Notes: generated by a model not told the origin, from the letters alone. 64,000 nt of DNA from Odiellus spinosus (GCA_963920705.1 OY987239.1:9577504-9641503); one strand, 5' to 3'. Numbered from the stretch's first letter, positions 33,901 to 47,065 are shown. Translations and numbers: made by a program.

Positions 33901-36900
33901 AGTCCAACTCGAGTGATATTTAATCCCTAGAACTCTCATAGTGAAATGTTTTTACAGTGACTTAATTACTATATTATATTGGCCACATTTCTAGGTAAGG
34001 CGATTTACATTCAATCGCTTCGGTTTATTCGAGTACTCTACCCAAAAGATCGTGAGAAATGAGTCTCTTATCACCGAAATATAGGTGAGAAACGATTGCC
34101 TAAACAATCGAAGACGTCACCATTGCACAAACGAGAGGGCTCCCCACAATTTTAAACGCTAACGTAAACCACGCGTTGGTACAGTGCATCTGTGAGTACT
34201 GAATATGCAAATCTCGTTTATATAGGCCGAGAAGAGATATATTATTAAAGTTAAAAAATCAAATGATAAGAAAATCATTCCAACTTTTTAATTACGGTGA
34301 ATTAAGGTGAATATAATGGGATACTCATGATATGACATAATAGTCAAAATTAGACGGCTGAAGAGGGCTACCCTAGTAAAAGAACCCAATAAATGCAATT
34401 TTCCGTTAACGATAAAAAATGCCATTAAAAAAAACTTATCAACTGTTTAATAAAATCAATTTTTGTTTATCAATTTAAAGCCAATTAATAAAGCTCGGCT
34501 AGTTATATGTTTTACCCTTTTCGTCACCCATACAGGCATCTGTCTCTCTATTAACTCGAATTCGATGGATATTCATTATCATTCTACTGTTTAAGAAATA
34601 AAATTTTGTTTACCATTTTGAAGCAATTAATAAAGCTCGGCTAAGCTTATGATTTCACCCTTTTGTAACCCATTCAGGCGCCTTACTTTCTATTAACTCG
34701 AATTCGATGGATATTCCTTATCATTCTACTGTTTAAGAAATAAAATTTTTGATTATTCATTTTGAAGCAATTAGTAAAGCTCGGCTAAGCTTAAGATTTC
34801 ACCCTTTTGTAACCCATTCAGGTACCTTACTTTCTATTACTTCGTATACTTAATCAACATTTCATTATTGAAATCTGTGTTTAACTAGAGATACTCTTGT
34901 ACCTGATCGAAGTCTTATCAAATTTTTTCAAAAGTACCTTTGTCTGTATTAATTCGAATTCAGTGGACGGTGGGAAGAGGGAAACGACGACGACGACGAC
35001 GACGACGCTTTCAGTTATCAAGCGCCGCGGGTCCATTGGAAAAGGCATTACGGTTTCTGATGAAATTCGAGTTCAGATAAAGGGATAAACACGAACGTGT
35101 TTATCCTAATAAACACGAACGTGTTTATCCTAATACGCCAGAGGGCCAGAGTCCAGAGAGCTTCGGCTACTAGAGGGTAGTACCTCAGTAAAAAAACGTA
35201 AAGGAAACTCGTAGGGGAAGGGGGCGAATTTTTAAATCTTACATTCGCGCTCGAATACTGCGCAGTTTTAACTTTTTAAGCGCAAAATAAATGCAACCAA
35301 CAATTTTCTTTCCAAACTTTTCGACATTTTCGTTCGGCTTATGAAATCTGCCACTTAACTGGGAATAAATGAGGCCGCTCGGTCTGAAATCAGGGGCCCC
35401 CTTTCTAAAAATTGGGGGGCCCTTCCAAATTTTACACGTAGGCACGACAAATTTACACGTAGGCACGTGCCTACGTGTGCCTACTGCTGGCGGCGCCACT
35501 GTCGAGGTCCGCGAGACCCCGACAGAGAGCTAACTCTACCGGCAGCGCCTATCCCCGCAGCCTGATATCCTCCCCCCCGCACTTATCGTAGAAAACAGCC
35601 AACCGCTTCCTGCGCACGTGACATGACGCGCGGCGTAGACCTCCGTAGGCTCCATCCGCTTGAGACTAGCGCGCGGACAAAGGTATAGCTCTTCCATATT
35701 CTTGTGTTGAATCTATTCTTGGTTGGACTAACAACTTGAATTTGGTTTGTGGGAAATAAAATTAGAAATAGTCTGGCAGTCTGTTACTACAAAAAGAAGG
35801 CGGCGCGGCTATGAGACAAGGGCCCTTTTCCGGCAAATCGACCAGGACTATATTTCGTTTAGTACCGCTATACTTTAAGCCTTAGTACGGTTACCTCGAG
35901 GAATCTCTCTTCCCGAGAATTATCCCTGTAATAGCAAAGAAGATTTGGTTTGGCCAATAAATCCTCCAGAGAATCGATGAAGAAATTGTCGTCGACGATT
36001 TGTTGACTCGTGAAGTTACCACACCAGTTGAAAATTATAACCGTTACTCCCAAGAGCCAACAGGCTCGGACTAGCCTTAATGTCGCTTTCTTCGCGTCCG
36101 CTACGGCTGCCAATAGAAAAATTAGAATCACCAAATATTACGGGACAATTGAACTCGAGGGTAGCTTGTTAATTTTAGTATCTCGGACATAAATTCTAAA
36201 TTAATTGATATAGAAGTTGTTGATTCATAAAGGAGTTTCAGGAGTATACGATTAAAAATAATTTCTGTCCCGTAAGGGGGCGCGACGCTTTTGAGAAGTC
36301 TAGTTTATTATTAGTTGTTAAATTTGCGATACTTAACAGTTGTTTAGAATATCAGCCGTGTGAGTCCAGAGGGACTCGGCGAACGAAGAAAAACGACTTT
36401 CACGACGCATCCTCTTTCTGAAGCCGATAAAAGAAGAAAAGGCGGATATCACGAGCATCGAAAGAGCCACCAAAACCCAAACCAGGTCACCGAGTCCCTG
36501 GATTGACAGTAATTCCGAAGCATCCCTCTGATTAGTTTCAACAGACGAATATATTACGAAGGAAACAATAAACGAAAACGGAGGTACGTGATGAAGACTC
36601 GGCGCATCCTCGTCCACATTATAGAAACGAAGCGTTGAATCGGTTATCTGCCCTCGACGAAAAGGAATGTATAAACTTGATTATTTGAGCGAGAGTGGGG
36701 CCAGGTTGCGGTAAAAGTTAGATGGAGGTCATAAGTTACTCCAAGTTACTCTCACGTTGGATCCCCCGTTTAAATATGATTGTTTCATAATTAATCATTA
36801 TCCTTATAGTCTACTTACGCCGTATTCAACACCCAAGTTATGTATTTCGTGCCTATCCGCCCGTTTTGCATTGCTGAAGTTTGAGAGACGTTTCCGTAAT

Positions 36901-38383
36901 TCAAAATCGTTCATAGATACGAGTTTGACATTTTTTAAATTTTGGAAAATGAGCCAAGTCCAAAAAAATATGCGTTGGCTATGAATGGTGTATGGCCACT
37001 TGGTAAAAGCCCTCACAAACCCAAGCGTAAACTGAAAATTTTGCAATCGGATTGGAATACTTGTAATTACAATTAGAAGCCGATTAAACCCTCCTTTGAT
37101 GTCTATTACTCCCGGCCCCCGGGTCTTATCTACCCCTCTCTGTATGGGTTCGTCTCAAAAATCGCGATTCGTACGCCTCCTAACGGTAGATATTTTCGGA
37201 GCGGGAATTCGTCTAGCAACCTTGGAGTTCGTCAACCAAACGTCGTCGTTTGTGGAGAGAGAGAGAGAATTTCCAATTTTGGGTAGACAGGGGGAAATGA
37301 AGTAGGACCCCTCCGATCTCGTAAAATTGGGAATTTTACCCATACAGAGAGGAGCGCTATATGGAACATTAGAGTAGTAGACTTCAAAGGAGGGTTTCAT
37401 GGGCTCCCCAAAAAAACTGTTACACCATGAAGTATGGGTCTTTTAAATAATTAGTTAATTTCATTTATATTTCATCATGGTCAATCATTTTAATATTAAG
37501 GACGTAGATTATGTTTTTGTCTTTCCATATGTCGGGTTTTTTGTTTGTTAGTTTGTAAATACACTGGCCTTTATTAATTTAATGATATTATTAACAAATA
37601 CAATCAGATATTATCATTTATAACAAGATACCAATTTAGTATATTCATTTCAATTTAAATTAGAATTTTACTCTTTGCTCCAATCTTTGCCATATGAAAT
37701 TTTCCTATTTGGTTGATTTTTGTCAAACCAGAAGCCGATTAAACCCTCCTTTGAAGTCTATTACTCCCGGGTCTTGTCTACCCCTCTCTGTATGGGTTAG
37801 TTTCAAAAAGCGCGATTCGTACGCCTCCTAACGGTAGATATTTTCGGAGCGGGAGTTCGTCCAGCGAATATCTCTAGCAGCCTCGGAGTTCGTCAACCAA
37901 ACGTCGTCGTTTGTGGAGAGAGAGAATTTCCAATTTTTCGTAGACAGGGGGGTATGAAGTAGGACCCCTCTGATCTCGTAAAATTGTGGATTTTACCCAT
38001 ACAGAGAGGAGCGCTATATGGAACATTAGAGTATTAGACTTCAAAGGAGGGTTTCATCTACTTCTGGTCAAACTAAAATGGAATTTTCCCTTTGATAATG
38101 TAGTGGAATTTTACAGTGCCAAGTGTGGCTAGTTTTGGTTACTTAGAGGGATTACTTTAATTCAAATCTCAACTCTAAATCTCTTCTGATTTTTCTTACA
38201 ATTCAGAATGCTTCTCGAAGGGCTCTTATTCGCTTCAGCACGTACGATTATTGCTTTAGCTCACCGGATGATTAGCGGTAATTCAAAATCAAGCGGTAAC
38301 GGCAATCAGAAAAATTTTCTTACCTCTGGTAGACTGTAAGTGAAATTATAGGGGTTTGCCAAAGTAAATTTTTCATTTTCCAT
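30974..38383 (-). CDS. Divergent ionotropic receptor (IR), array copy 4
   Basis: Exons: 38324-38383, 36819-37031, 36338-36647, 35895-36106, 31570-31844 and 30974-31232, giving 442 residues in frame. It is a mosaic. The start, S1, TM1 and TM2 exons and most introns match copy 3. The S2 exon encodes KNRNLL and SRSWLED like copy 1, and the downstream flank carries MITE F, as at the window start. The switch lies between about 31860 and 32035. The C-terminal exon has a private Ser-to-Thr change (GSTTVSYKS). The open frame suggests a functional gene. Confidence 0.82.
32432..35501. mobile_element. Non-autonomous hAT-type element, copy in IR unit 4
   Basis: Same insertion site and structure as in unit 3, including the tandem AACACGAACGTGTT segment (about 35086-35134). 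It differs by a 4-base insertion near 33963. It carries no transposase. Confidence 0.85.
32644..32894. repeat. Long perfect hairpin inside hAT, unit 4
   Basis: Copy of the unit 2 hairpin with both arms conserved. Confidence 0.88.
37074..37400. mobile_element. MITE A, unit 4, proximal copy, right end replaced
   Basis: Duplicate of 14548-14874. Confidence 0.82.
37729..38066. mobile_element. MITE A, unit 4, distal copy
   Basis: Duplicate of 26415-26752, with gtcaaac flanks. Confidence 0.85.
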
Positions 38384-40615
38384 CTTGGTGTTGGATAGCT
38401 TCAAAGACGCCCTTGTTACGCGTTAATTCCGCCTGAAAGTTTTTTCAATATTTCAAAATATTATTTAGTGCTGTAGCATTTACCAACTGGTCTAAAAAGG
38501 TTATATGCAGATTTTGTTGCCTTAATTGTTCTCATCTATTGGCCTTCCTTCGCAAAAAGTCTACCAATCGCGTCGTTTTAACGATATAATATCATTTCCA
38601 TTTTAGTTTTAAGGTTTGTAACTGCAACTCGCGCGCTTCGAGTTTAATTTAAAACCTCTCGTTTCAATTAAAACTCGAGAGAATTTGCATCGATTGCCAT
38701 AATTGGCAATGAAGTTTAAAACTGGTAATTAAGTCGATGGTTCTTTTTTTTTTTATTTTCCGAGCGTCGCGGGTAAACTTACGCGTTTCCGTCTGACAGA
38801 CAGATAGACGTATATAGCTCAACGATGCCCTCAATCGTGCTTTTTTTTTGCAATTAGATTTCTTTAAGATAGCGCTTGCAAATGAAACAAACTGAAAAAT
38901 TTGCAACGAACCGAAAACTGAATTTTTCACTTTGACAGTTATGTAAAAATCTTAACCACTACTAATATCATTTCGAAAAATATAGAATATAATAATTGGA
39001 TTATTATATTCTAGGAATATTGTCTCTCTATTCGCGACTGTTAAGACGTAATTATCTAGGAAATATATAGTTTAATAGACGTCAGGAAAAATTGCCTTTT
39101 AAACTTGGCTAAAGGGAGACTGGATATGGAAAATCAAATTATCTCGGAAATGAGCCATAAGTAGAATTATTTTGGCCTTAATCGGGTCGTCAACGCCACG
39201 TTCGATGTCCATATATCGGTCAAGTTTCCTTATCAGCCTCCCTTTGTATTTTATTCAAATCCATTTATACAGTCTAGGTCAAAATATCTGGTCGTAACAG
39301 ACGTTATTAGTACTTAGCGCTCAATTTTGAAGTAAAGGTGACAAGAATTTGCATCTTTGGGCTATATTCGGTGGAATGGGATAGTCTGTCAAATGAGATT
39401 CGGCCGAATAGAACAAGATCAATACACCATTTAACCATTACTTGGGGCGCTATAGCGGCATAGAGCGAACTTTCACTTGGTGAAAATGGCAGGGAAAAAA
39501 ACCTTCATGGGGTAATACGCGCGCCTCACCAAGTGAACGTTTTTTGTTTTTTTTTCGCCACTAGGAAGCGTTTCGAGCGCGGGCATGCGCACAGTGGAAG
39601 AGCAAAGTATTGTATTATACTCAACAACCGTTGGGTGTTTCGTTTATTACAGCTTCCTCTTAGGGCTGAGATTGCAACCAATTAAATTCTTCCCGAAAAT
39701 AACGTAAAACCCCTTCGTGGCAAGGATAGTAAAGGTACAGATTAAGAAGACTCTGCCCAGTCACGTGACTGTTTGGAATCCGGGCTTGAATTCCAAAGCG
39801 CGGCCATTTTAATTTCTACTGACAATTGGTTACCTAAGGTTGAGCAACGTTTAAGCAATTTTAAAGCAGCTAGTGGTTGAGCAACTTTTAGGAGATTTTG
39901 AGCAGCGTTAGGGTGATTATAAACAACTATCGGCAACTCGAAAGTTTCTGAATACTGTTCAACAAGATTTAAGGCACCTGATTGGCAATTTATCGTCGAT
40001 TATTTGGCTTTCATTTGTCGACTAGGGTTACGGTATTTTAGCGAAATAAATTGAGCTTTTTTGGTGAATTTTAGCCTCGCGATTGGTGCGTGACGTCAGT
40101 AAACGAGAACTTTACCTACTCAGATTTAGATGAAAGAGTGCAGTGGGCTATAGGATAGTCGTCGCGTTACCGGCGATTGAAGCCAAAAGGTAAAAGTTTA
40201 GAAAGTTATTATTTCCGCGTCTCTTAATAGCGAGCGATAAAAGCCGTTAATGATTTGAAACACGATATTATATAACGGAAAATTGTCGTCATTTCAAAAT
40301 ACGAGCTTGATTAAATTGCCTATAATAGGGTATTCATTTTTATTGCCGGCCATTTAAAACTCATTTCGTTTTGGGAGAATGTTTGCTGATTTTTCGACGG
40401 CTCCAGTTTTGTCAAGGGCTTATATTCTAGCGAGGGGGTGTGATTTCCGCCGTGATTGTGTCTCTCTCTCTCTCTCGTCATACTTTACCCAATCAGAATG
40501 CTTAGTACCAAGGCGCCACCTCCTAACTGATTCATGCAATACGAGTTACCCCATTGGTGCGCCTCCCCTGGAAGTTCCTCTTCTATCCAATATTGTCTAT
40601 CAAGTTTCCACGAAC

Positions 40616-40951
40616 AAATTACTCGTATTCAAACGTATAACGATGGATAAGAAAATTCACGTTTCAAGAATTAGTCTAAAATATAAGAAAAATATTTCAA
40701 AATTGACTTTTAATTCGAAGAATATAAATAAAACGACGAAACTAAGATTTTAAATCATCTTTTTAATCGTTAATTTCCACGAAAATAAATTTTGAAAGTT
40801 TTTTATCCGAACGTATAACGCGGATAATATTCTAAGATAAGGCCATTTTTGGATAAAAACGGATATGGATTAGGTTATTTTACTTTATCTTTGAATTATT
40901 TAACTCGAATGAAAAATAGTCTATTTTTAATCAAACAGATAATATACATCA
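40616..40951 (+). repeat. Dispersed repeat C, unit 4 spacer, truncated
   Basis: Same truncation as unit 3. Confidence 0.7.
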
Positions 40952-41010
40952 GAGAAGCCAGTAATTAAGTTCCCAAGTGCTTATTTAAAATTATAATTTG
41001 ACAATAACGG

Positions 41011-41060
41011 GACAAGACCCGGGAGTAATAGACTTCAAAGGAGGATTTCATCGGCTTCTG
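41011..41060. mobile_element. MITE A, terminal fragment, unit 4 spacer
   Basis: Duplicate of the 7398-7447 fragment, with one change in the terminal block (gaggatttcat). Confidence 0.75.
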
Positions 41061-41891
41061 GTAGAACTGGAAAAAATTTTAAAGGAAAGGTCCAATGATT
41101 GTCAGAAATAAGTTGCTTTGATTTCCCTGAACTCAGTTACTCGCAAGTTTATTATTTAATAATTTTAACAAGGAGACAGTGCACTATGGTAATACAATTA
41201 AAATTTATTAAACACTTAATCATCATGTCCATTATACAAAATAGCTAATTTACAAAACAACCTAACCTTTTACAAAAACAAAAATAAATTATACCAAATA
41301 CAGATTATTAACTTTGAATTTTCTAAATTTAGAATCCATGGTACTATAGAGCAATATTTTCAAGCAACAATGTATTCGGTCTTAGCTTTGTAGTAATTAC
41401 TGTTCCATGTACGCTGCTATCTTGCTGCAAATCCTGGCGATGGTCCTGCGGAATCTATCATTGTGTCTAGGATAAAATATATAATATTCATTTGAAAAAC
41501 CGACTAAGACATGAACAAGATGAACGAAGGAGGCCACTGAAACAACGAACTGTTGCCTGGTCGAAGCTTGGGCTAAGAAACGATAAATCCAGGACATGAC
41601 TCTTCTCTGTTTGAGGGAATAAAATTCTCGGTCGGCCAAACAAACAGCCTTCGTACAGCGTGTGACGTCATATGACGTCACTTTGCTCCCAAAACGCCAC
41701 AGCTTTGATTGACAGGCACGGTGATGACGTAGCCTGTTTCTTTTTGTAGACTCTAGAGTCATGTCCTGGATTCGTAGTTTCTTGGCCCATGGTCGAAGTA
41801 AAGGCGGCAAAGGCTCCCCCTAGCACCAAATTGCGCCTTTTCCTTCTGTTTTTTAGCATTCCTCGTTTAAAGTGGATCAAGAAGTTTTGAT

Positions 41892-42182
41892 CAAGAAGGA
41901 TCAGACAAGGAGAGGAAAAGTGAGGACGGCGCGGTTCCTACTGCGTCGGCCTAAACTCCCACTGTGGGAGAACGGGGGTAGAGACGTTTCGTGGTAAATT
42001 TTTGTCGCGTGGGTAAAACGGATCCTTTATGAGGCGCGTAGTAGTCGACGACGCTAGTGACCACGTGACAACAGTTTTCCTCGAGAATTTCCTATCCCCC
42101 TTTTCCACCCGAGTGGGAGGTTGGCTCTTCTCTCTCTAACTCAACGCAGCCCCATTTTCCTCTCCTTGTCTGATCCTTCTTG
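41892..42182. mobile_element. MITE F, complete, downstream of IR copy 5
   Basis: Same site, ends and 7-bp flank ttttgat as the unit 4 copy, 291 bp. Shared by duplication. Confidence 0.8.
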
Positions 42183-42843
42183 TTTTGATGAAATCAGCAG
42201 CGGGATGAAGATTTTGCAAACAGGTTTAGGTTTTACATCTTTTAAAGAATGGAATGATAGGAAAATTAGTCTCATTTCGCTCTTCTTAAAAAGGTACGTT
42301 TATGCTAAATGTGGTGATCACTTAATACGGACCTTTTTCGCCAACCTTGATTCGTGAAACATTCGACGCAAAAGGTTAAAATGCCCAATGAAAGACCGAT
42401 AATCCAAACACGAAAAAGGTTCGTCAGGTACACTTCGTTGATGGACTTGTAAGATACTGTAGTGGAGCCAGAATTATCCGATTCCAATACGTTTCCACGT
42501 CTATGTCTCGTAACTGATCTGTAAAAGTGTTCCATCTGTCTCGTTTCAGTTATTCTCGATGCCCTGAAGAATAACAATTTGGAAACCAAAATATTACCAC
42601 TCCGACAACGTTAACCTAACCTAACCATACTTCAAATTAAAGATGGACACAATGAAATATTTATTTTAAATAAGTGGAATACGAATTCTAGCAATATAAG
42701 CAAATACATCGGTATCATTAGGCTGCACTGCGCAGGATATCCGCTTACACAGGAAGTGACACACGCACAGACGCGACCAGTGTAAAACCTCCCCCTGAAC
42801 TAAAGTTCAGTCGGGGAGGTAAAAAGCTATAATTTACTATTAT

Positions 42844-43214
42844 CAGAGGTATATAATAAGTATGAAAGCCCCTATACTACCAATGCTAAAAATCACGAAC
42901 AACAAGAGCCCGCTGCTGACTATCTAGGCCACTAGCTCACGCTGGACTTCTCAATGTCCCTACTCTAGTAAATGGTCTTTGTATAAACAAGACGGCTCTA
43001 TTTGTGTTTAGAACTTCCTTTCTCAGGAGTCAGGCTGTCTGTTAAAATGGAGTCGAAGGTTGACTTCAGCTCGCGAGTTCCGGAAGTGTGCGTAGGAAAA
43101 ATTTAGTGGGTTCAAAATGGTGTAACTATTCGATCCGCCGCGATTTACGCCGGGCACTTGTTATTTTGCCTACCTTTCATACTTCCCCCCGAAGGAGGTT
43201 ATTATATACCTCTG
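42844..43214. mobile_element. MITE I, about 371 bp, IR copy 5
   Basis: Inverted ends CAGAGGTATATAATAA, flanked by the 7-bp direct repeat ctattat on both sides. Units 1-4 show the uninterrupted tttactattacgtg at this place. It lies in the intron between the S2 and C-terminal exons. Confidence 0.8.
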
Positions 43215-44762
43215 CTATTATGTGTTAGTGTACGTCTAAGAGTGTGACTCTTATCTGAGGTAGTTTCTTACAGATAGTCGATGTTCTCCTTGATGTCGCT
43301 AGGCAGTCGTTTATTGAAGAACATGTGCGTGTAGAACGTTTCGTATTCTCTCTTTCCCACGTACAGTTTCCTCTTACTTCGTTTCAGCATCTTGAAATAG
43401 GTAGGAGTCAGTTTCGAGAAGGTTTCGTGGATTATTGTAGCTTCCCCGCTGACGAATTTTTCACTAATTGTTTTGTCCTCTAACCATGAAATACTTCTGA
43501 CACTTCGGACCTGCTTCTTCAAATTGCGGTGCTTTGACTCGTAGTCCTACAATAGAAATTTAATTGTTTAATTTAGGCTTTCGAAAACGTACATGTCAAT
43601 TTGAATTTTTTCGCTAACACCTATGTTTTATTTTAAAGGATATTAGAGGCTGCCACCTTCTCCGGATATTTCACAGTAATTATGATCATAAGTCTATTAT
43701 TATCTCTAAGTACCCAAATAAAACCTCTCGATTGGGCATCTATGTCTACAAAACGTTTTGTCAGGGCTAGCTCGCGATTTTGAAAATATTCTCGAACCCA
43801 GCGCTGCTGGTTGAGTATAAAGGAAAATAAACCAGTTTATATTAACGGTCCGTGGTTACCTCAAGGAATGTCTCTGCCCGAGATCCTTCCTTGAAATAGC
43901 AAAGAAGATTTGGTTTGGCCAACAAATCCTCCAGAGAATCGATGAAGAAATTGTCGTCGACGATTAGTTGACTCGTGAAATTACCACACCAGTTGAAAAT
44001 TATAACCGTTACTCCCAAGAGCCAACAGGCTCGAACGAGCCTTAATGTCGCTTTCTTCGCATCCGCTACGGCTGCCAATAGAAAAATTAGAATCACCAAA
44101 TATTACGGGACAATTGAACTCGAGGGTAGCTTGTTAAATTTAGTATCCCGGACAGAAATTCTAAATTAATTTATATAGAAGTTTTTGATTCATAAAGGAG
44201 TCTCTGAAGTATACGATTGAAAATAATTTCTGTCCCGTAAGGGGGCGCGACGCTTTTGAGAAGTCTAGTTTATTATTAGTTGTTAAATTTGCGATACTTA
44301 ACAGTTGTTTAGAATATCAGCCGTGTGAGTCCAGAGGGACTCGGCGAACGAAGAAAAACGACTTTCACGACGCATCATCTTTCTGAAGCCGATAAAAGAA
44401 GAAAAGGCGGATATCGCGAGCATCGACAGAGCCACCAAAACCCAAACCGAGTCACCGAGTCCCTGGATTGACAATACTTCCGAAGCATCCCTCTGATTAG
44501 TTTCAACAGACGAAAATATTACGTAGGAAACAAGAAAAGAAAACGGAGATACGTAATAAAGACTCGTTGCTTTTTCTTGCATAAAATAGAAACGAAGCGT
44601 ACAATCGGTTATCTGCAAGCGACCAACGAAAGGAATGTATCAAGTCGATTACTCTGAGCGAGAATGGGGTTAGGTTGCGGTATAAGTTAGGAAAATTCAG
44701 GCTTCAAAAATAATATCAAGAATTGGTTTATTTCCATCTTATGAGAGAGTATGCTTGGTTTA

Positions 44763-45262
44763 TAGCCATTAGCGCAGTTTCCCGAAAGCGCAGTTCCCAA
44801 AAGCGCATTTCCTAATAGAGCAGTTACCCTCAACCAGCGAAATATTCGTATACTTGTACATAATATCTTGAACAAAAGACAAAATCTTTCATTGTTAATT
44901 TTTAAGTTAATTTTAAAATCATTTTAAAAGAGTTTGGTACATAGTGTCGAAAATCATAATCTCGAATGACAGATTAAATAACCTAACCTTACGTAAACTA
45001 GCCCTAACCTAACCTATCGTAACCCAACCTAACTGTATCTATCCTATTTAACCTCACCTAAAATATTTTTGTAAATTTTCAGCATTCGACGTCCAAAAAC
45101 AAAACCAGCAAAAATTATAAGAAAATGCGTTTATACGAAAACACCATTTTGGAAGTGCGCAATTGAGAACTGCTATTTTGGGAAACTGCTCTTTTGGCAA
45201 AACTGCGCTTTTGAGAAACCGATCTTATGGTAGTGCGAACATGGCAACTGCGCTTATGGCTA
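44763..45262. mobile_element. Foldback-like element G with iterated GCGCAGTT motif
   Basis: The ends are TAGCCATTAGCGCAGTT and its imperfect complement. Inward from each end, a motif of about 16 bases (GCGCAGTTCCCAAAA and variants) is repeated several times in opposite orientation. A CCTAA-rich patch lies in the middle (about 44980-45060). It sits in the S1-TM1 intron of IR copy 5. No transposase; superfamily not recognised. Confidence 0.6.
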
Positions 45263-45327
45263 CATACCAGTATGGTTATCTTGATGCTATTGGTTGACGC
45301 TTTGTTACTTTACACCCTTAATTAGGT

Positions 45328-45966
45328 CATGGATTAATCAACCTCACAGGGATAATTCACTATTTGCTATACTAGTAGTTGAAGATGTTTGTTTCAAACA
45401 TGGCTGCCAGACATTTTATCCGACCCCTCAATTTTACCCCCTTACCGATACAAATCCGGAAGTAATCCATGAGAGCATCGTCTGCTTTAGAGTTTTTTTC
45501 CCCTTCAATATTTCACCCCGTGTATCAGTAGCTAGAAATATTCCGGTGTAGACAATTTTGTCACCAGGGTGCGATTCGAACAATCATTTTACCAGAGTGA
45601 ATTATCCCTGAGGTCAGAAGCCGATGAAACCTTTCTTTGAAGTCTACTACTCTAATGTTCCATATAGCTCTCCTCTCTGTATGGGTAAAATTCCCAATTT
45701 TACGAGATCGGAGGGGTCCTACTTCATACCCCCCTGTCTACGGAAATTCTCTCTCTCCACAAACGACTACGTTTTTTTGACCAACTCCAAGGCTGGTAGA
45801 GATATTCGCTCGAGACGAACTCCCGCTCCGAAAATATCTACCGTTAGGAGGCGTACGAATCGCACTTTTTGAAACTAACCCATACAGAGAGGGGTAGACA
45901 AGACCCGGCAGTAATAGACTTCAAAGGAGGGTTTCATCGGCTTCTGCTGAGGTTGATTAATCCATG
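45328..45966. mobile_element. Element H with long inverted ends, interrupted by MITE A
   Basis: Inverted ends of about 34 bases (CATGGATTAATCAACCTCA followed by CAGGGATAATTCACT). The right arm is split by the MITE A at 45615-45946. Removing the MITE and one copy of its duplication restores the arm apart from a 2-base difference. Located in the S1-TM1 intron of copy 5. Confidence 0.65.
45615..45946. mobile_element. MITE A nested in element H
   Basis: Complete, flanked by ctgaggt on both sides. The half near CAGAAGCC reads TACTACTCTAATGTTCC; I use this as the plus orientation of the family. Confidence 0.87.
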
Positions 45967-46471
45967 ATTAGATGGAGGTCATAAGTTACTCTCTCACGTT
46001 GGATCCCTCCTTTAAATATGATTGTTTCATAATTAAGCATTATCATTATCGTCTACTTACGCCGTGTATAACACCCAAGTTGTGTATATCGTTCCTATCC
46101 GCCCATTTTGTATCGTTAATGGTTGAAAGTCGTTTCCGTAAATCAAAACGTTCATAGATATGAGTTTGACATTTTTTAAATTTCGGAAAATGAGCCAAGT
46201 CCAATAATATGTGTTTTGACTACGAAAGGTGTATGGCCAATTGGTAAAAAAATCCACAAAATTTTTCACTAACTGAAAGTTTCGCCATCGGATTGGAATA
46301 TTTGTAATTACAAGTAACACTAAAAAATAGAAAGCGCCCGCTGTCCAGTGAACTGCCACCTTGGTACGCTCCATTTTGCCATTTAAAGCAAAATCGAGTA
46401 TTTTTATTATATTACCTTTATTATAGTGGGATTTTACAATGCCAAGTGTGGCTAGTTCTGATTACTTGGAG

Positions 46472-46808
46472 CAGAAGTAAATGAAACCCTCCTTTGAAGT
46501 CTACTACTCTAATGTTCGATATAGCGCTCCTCTCTGTATGGGTAAAATTCCCAATTTTACGAGATCGAAGGGGTCCTACTTCATACCCCTTGTCTACGGA
46601 AATTTCGAAATTCTCTCTCTCCACAAACGACGACGTTTTTTTGACGAACTCCAAGGCTGCTAGAGATATTCGCTCGACGAACTCCCGCTCAGAAAATATC
46701 TACCGTTAGGAGGCGTACGAATTGCGCTTTTTGAAACTAACCCATACAGAGAGGGGTAGACAAGACCCGGGAGTAATAGACTTTAAAGGAGGGTTTCATC
46801 GGCTTCTG
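46472..46808. mobile_element. MITE A, copy 5 first intron
   Basis: Complete, with cttggag on both sides and slightly diverged left end CAGAAGTAAATGAAACCC. Confidence 0.87.
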
Positions 46809-47065
46809 CTTGGAGGGACAACTTCGATTCAAATCTATACTTTAAATCTCTTCTGATTTATGCTTCTTGAAGGTCTCTTATTTTTGGTAGAATCGGTAAC
46901 TCATAATTCTTCGCTTGACCACGTACGATTATTGCTTTAGCTCACCGGATGATTAGCGGTAATTCAAAATCAAGCGGTAACGGCAATGAGCAAATGTTTT
47001 CTTACCTCTGGTAGACTGTAAGTGAAATTATAGGGGTTTGCCGAAGTAAAATTTTTGTTTTCCAT

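Larger units (their letters stand above)
32137..35848. mobile_element. TA-flanked element E interrupted by hAT, IR unit 4
   Basis: Duplicate of the nested arrangement in unit 2, with the hAT at 32432-35501. Confidence 0.72.
1..47065. repeat. Five-copy tandem segmental duplication carrying an IR gene
   Basis: The same order of six coding exons, introns and upstream spacer recurs five times. The C-terminal exons start at 185, 8478, 19666, 30974 and 42305, giving spacings of about 8.3, 11.2, 11.3 and 11.3 kb. Copies 2-4 are longer because of a 3-kb hAT element and are nearly identical to one another over long stretches. Copy 1 lacks the hAT. Copy 5 is clearly more diverged and has its own insertions. 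The window begins inside the array, within a copy of MITE F, so more copies may lie to the left. Near-identity of introns and spacers indicates recent unequal crossing over, gene conversion, or both. Confidence 0.95.
42305..47065 (-). pseudogene. Divergent ionotropic receptor, array copy 5, frameshifted in S1
   Basis: Homologous exons: 47006-47065, 46061-46272, 44303-44612, 43860-44071, 43272-43546 and 42305-42563. All splice sites are preserved. The S1 exon is 212 bases, against 213 in copies 1-4. One base is missing just after the codons for ISMN, so the exon shifts frame and does not join in frame to the TM1 exon. Elsewhere the protein is preserved with many substitutions, for example ITDCTLRFYFMQ for ITDSTLRFYNVD, and the TM and S2 segments stay open. 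The TM2-S2 intron is only 313 bases and lacks element E and the hAT. The S1-TM1 intron carries elements G, H and a MITE A. It is either a recent pseudogene or a base-call error at one position. Confidence 0.7.
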
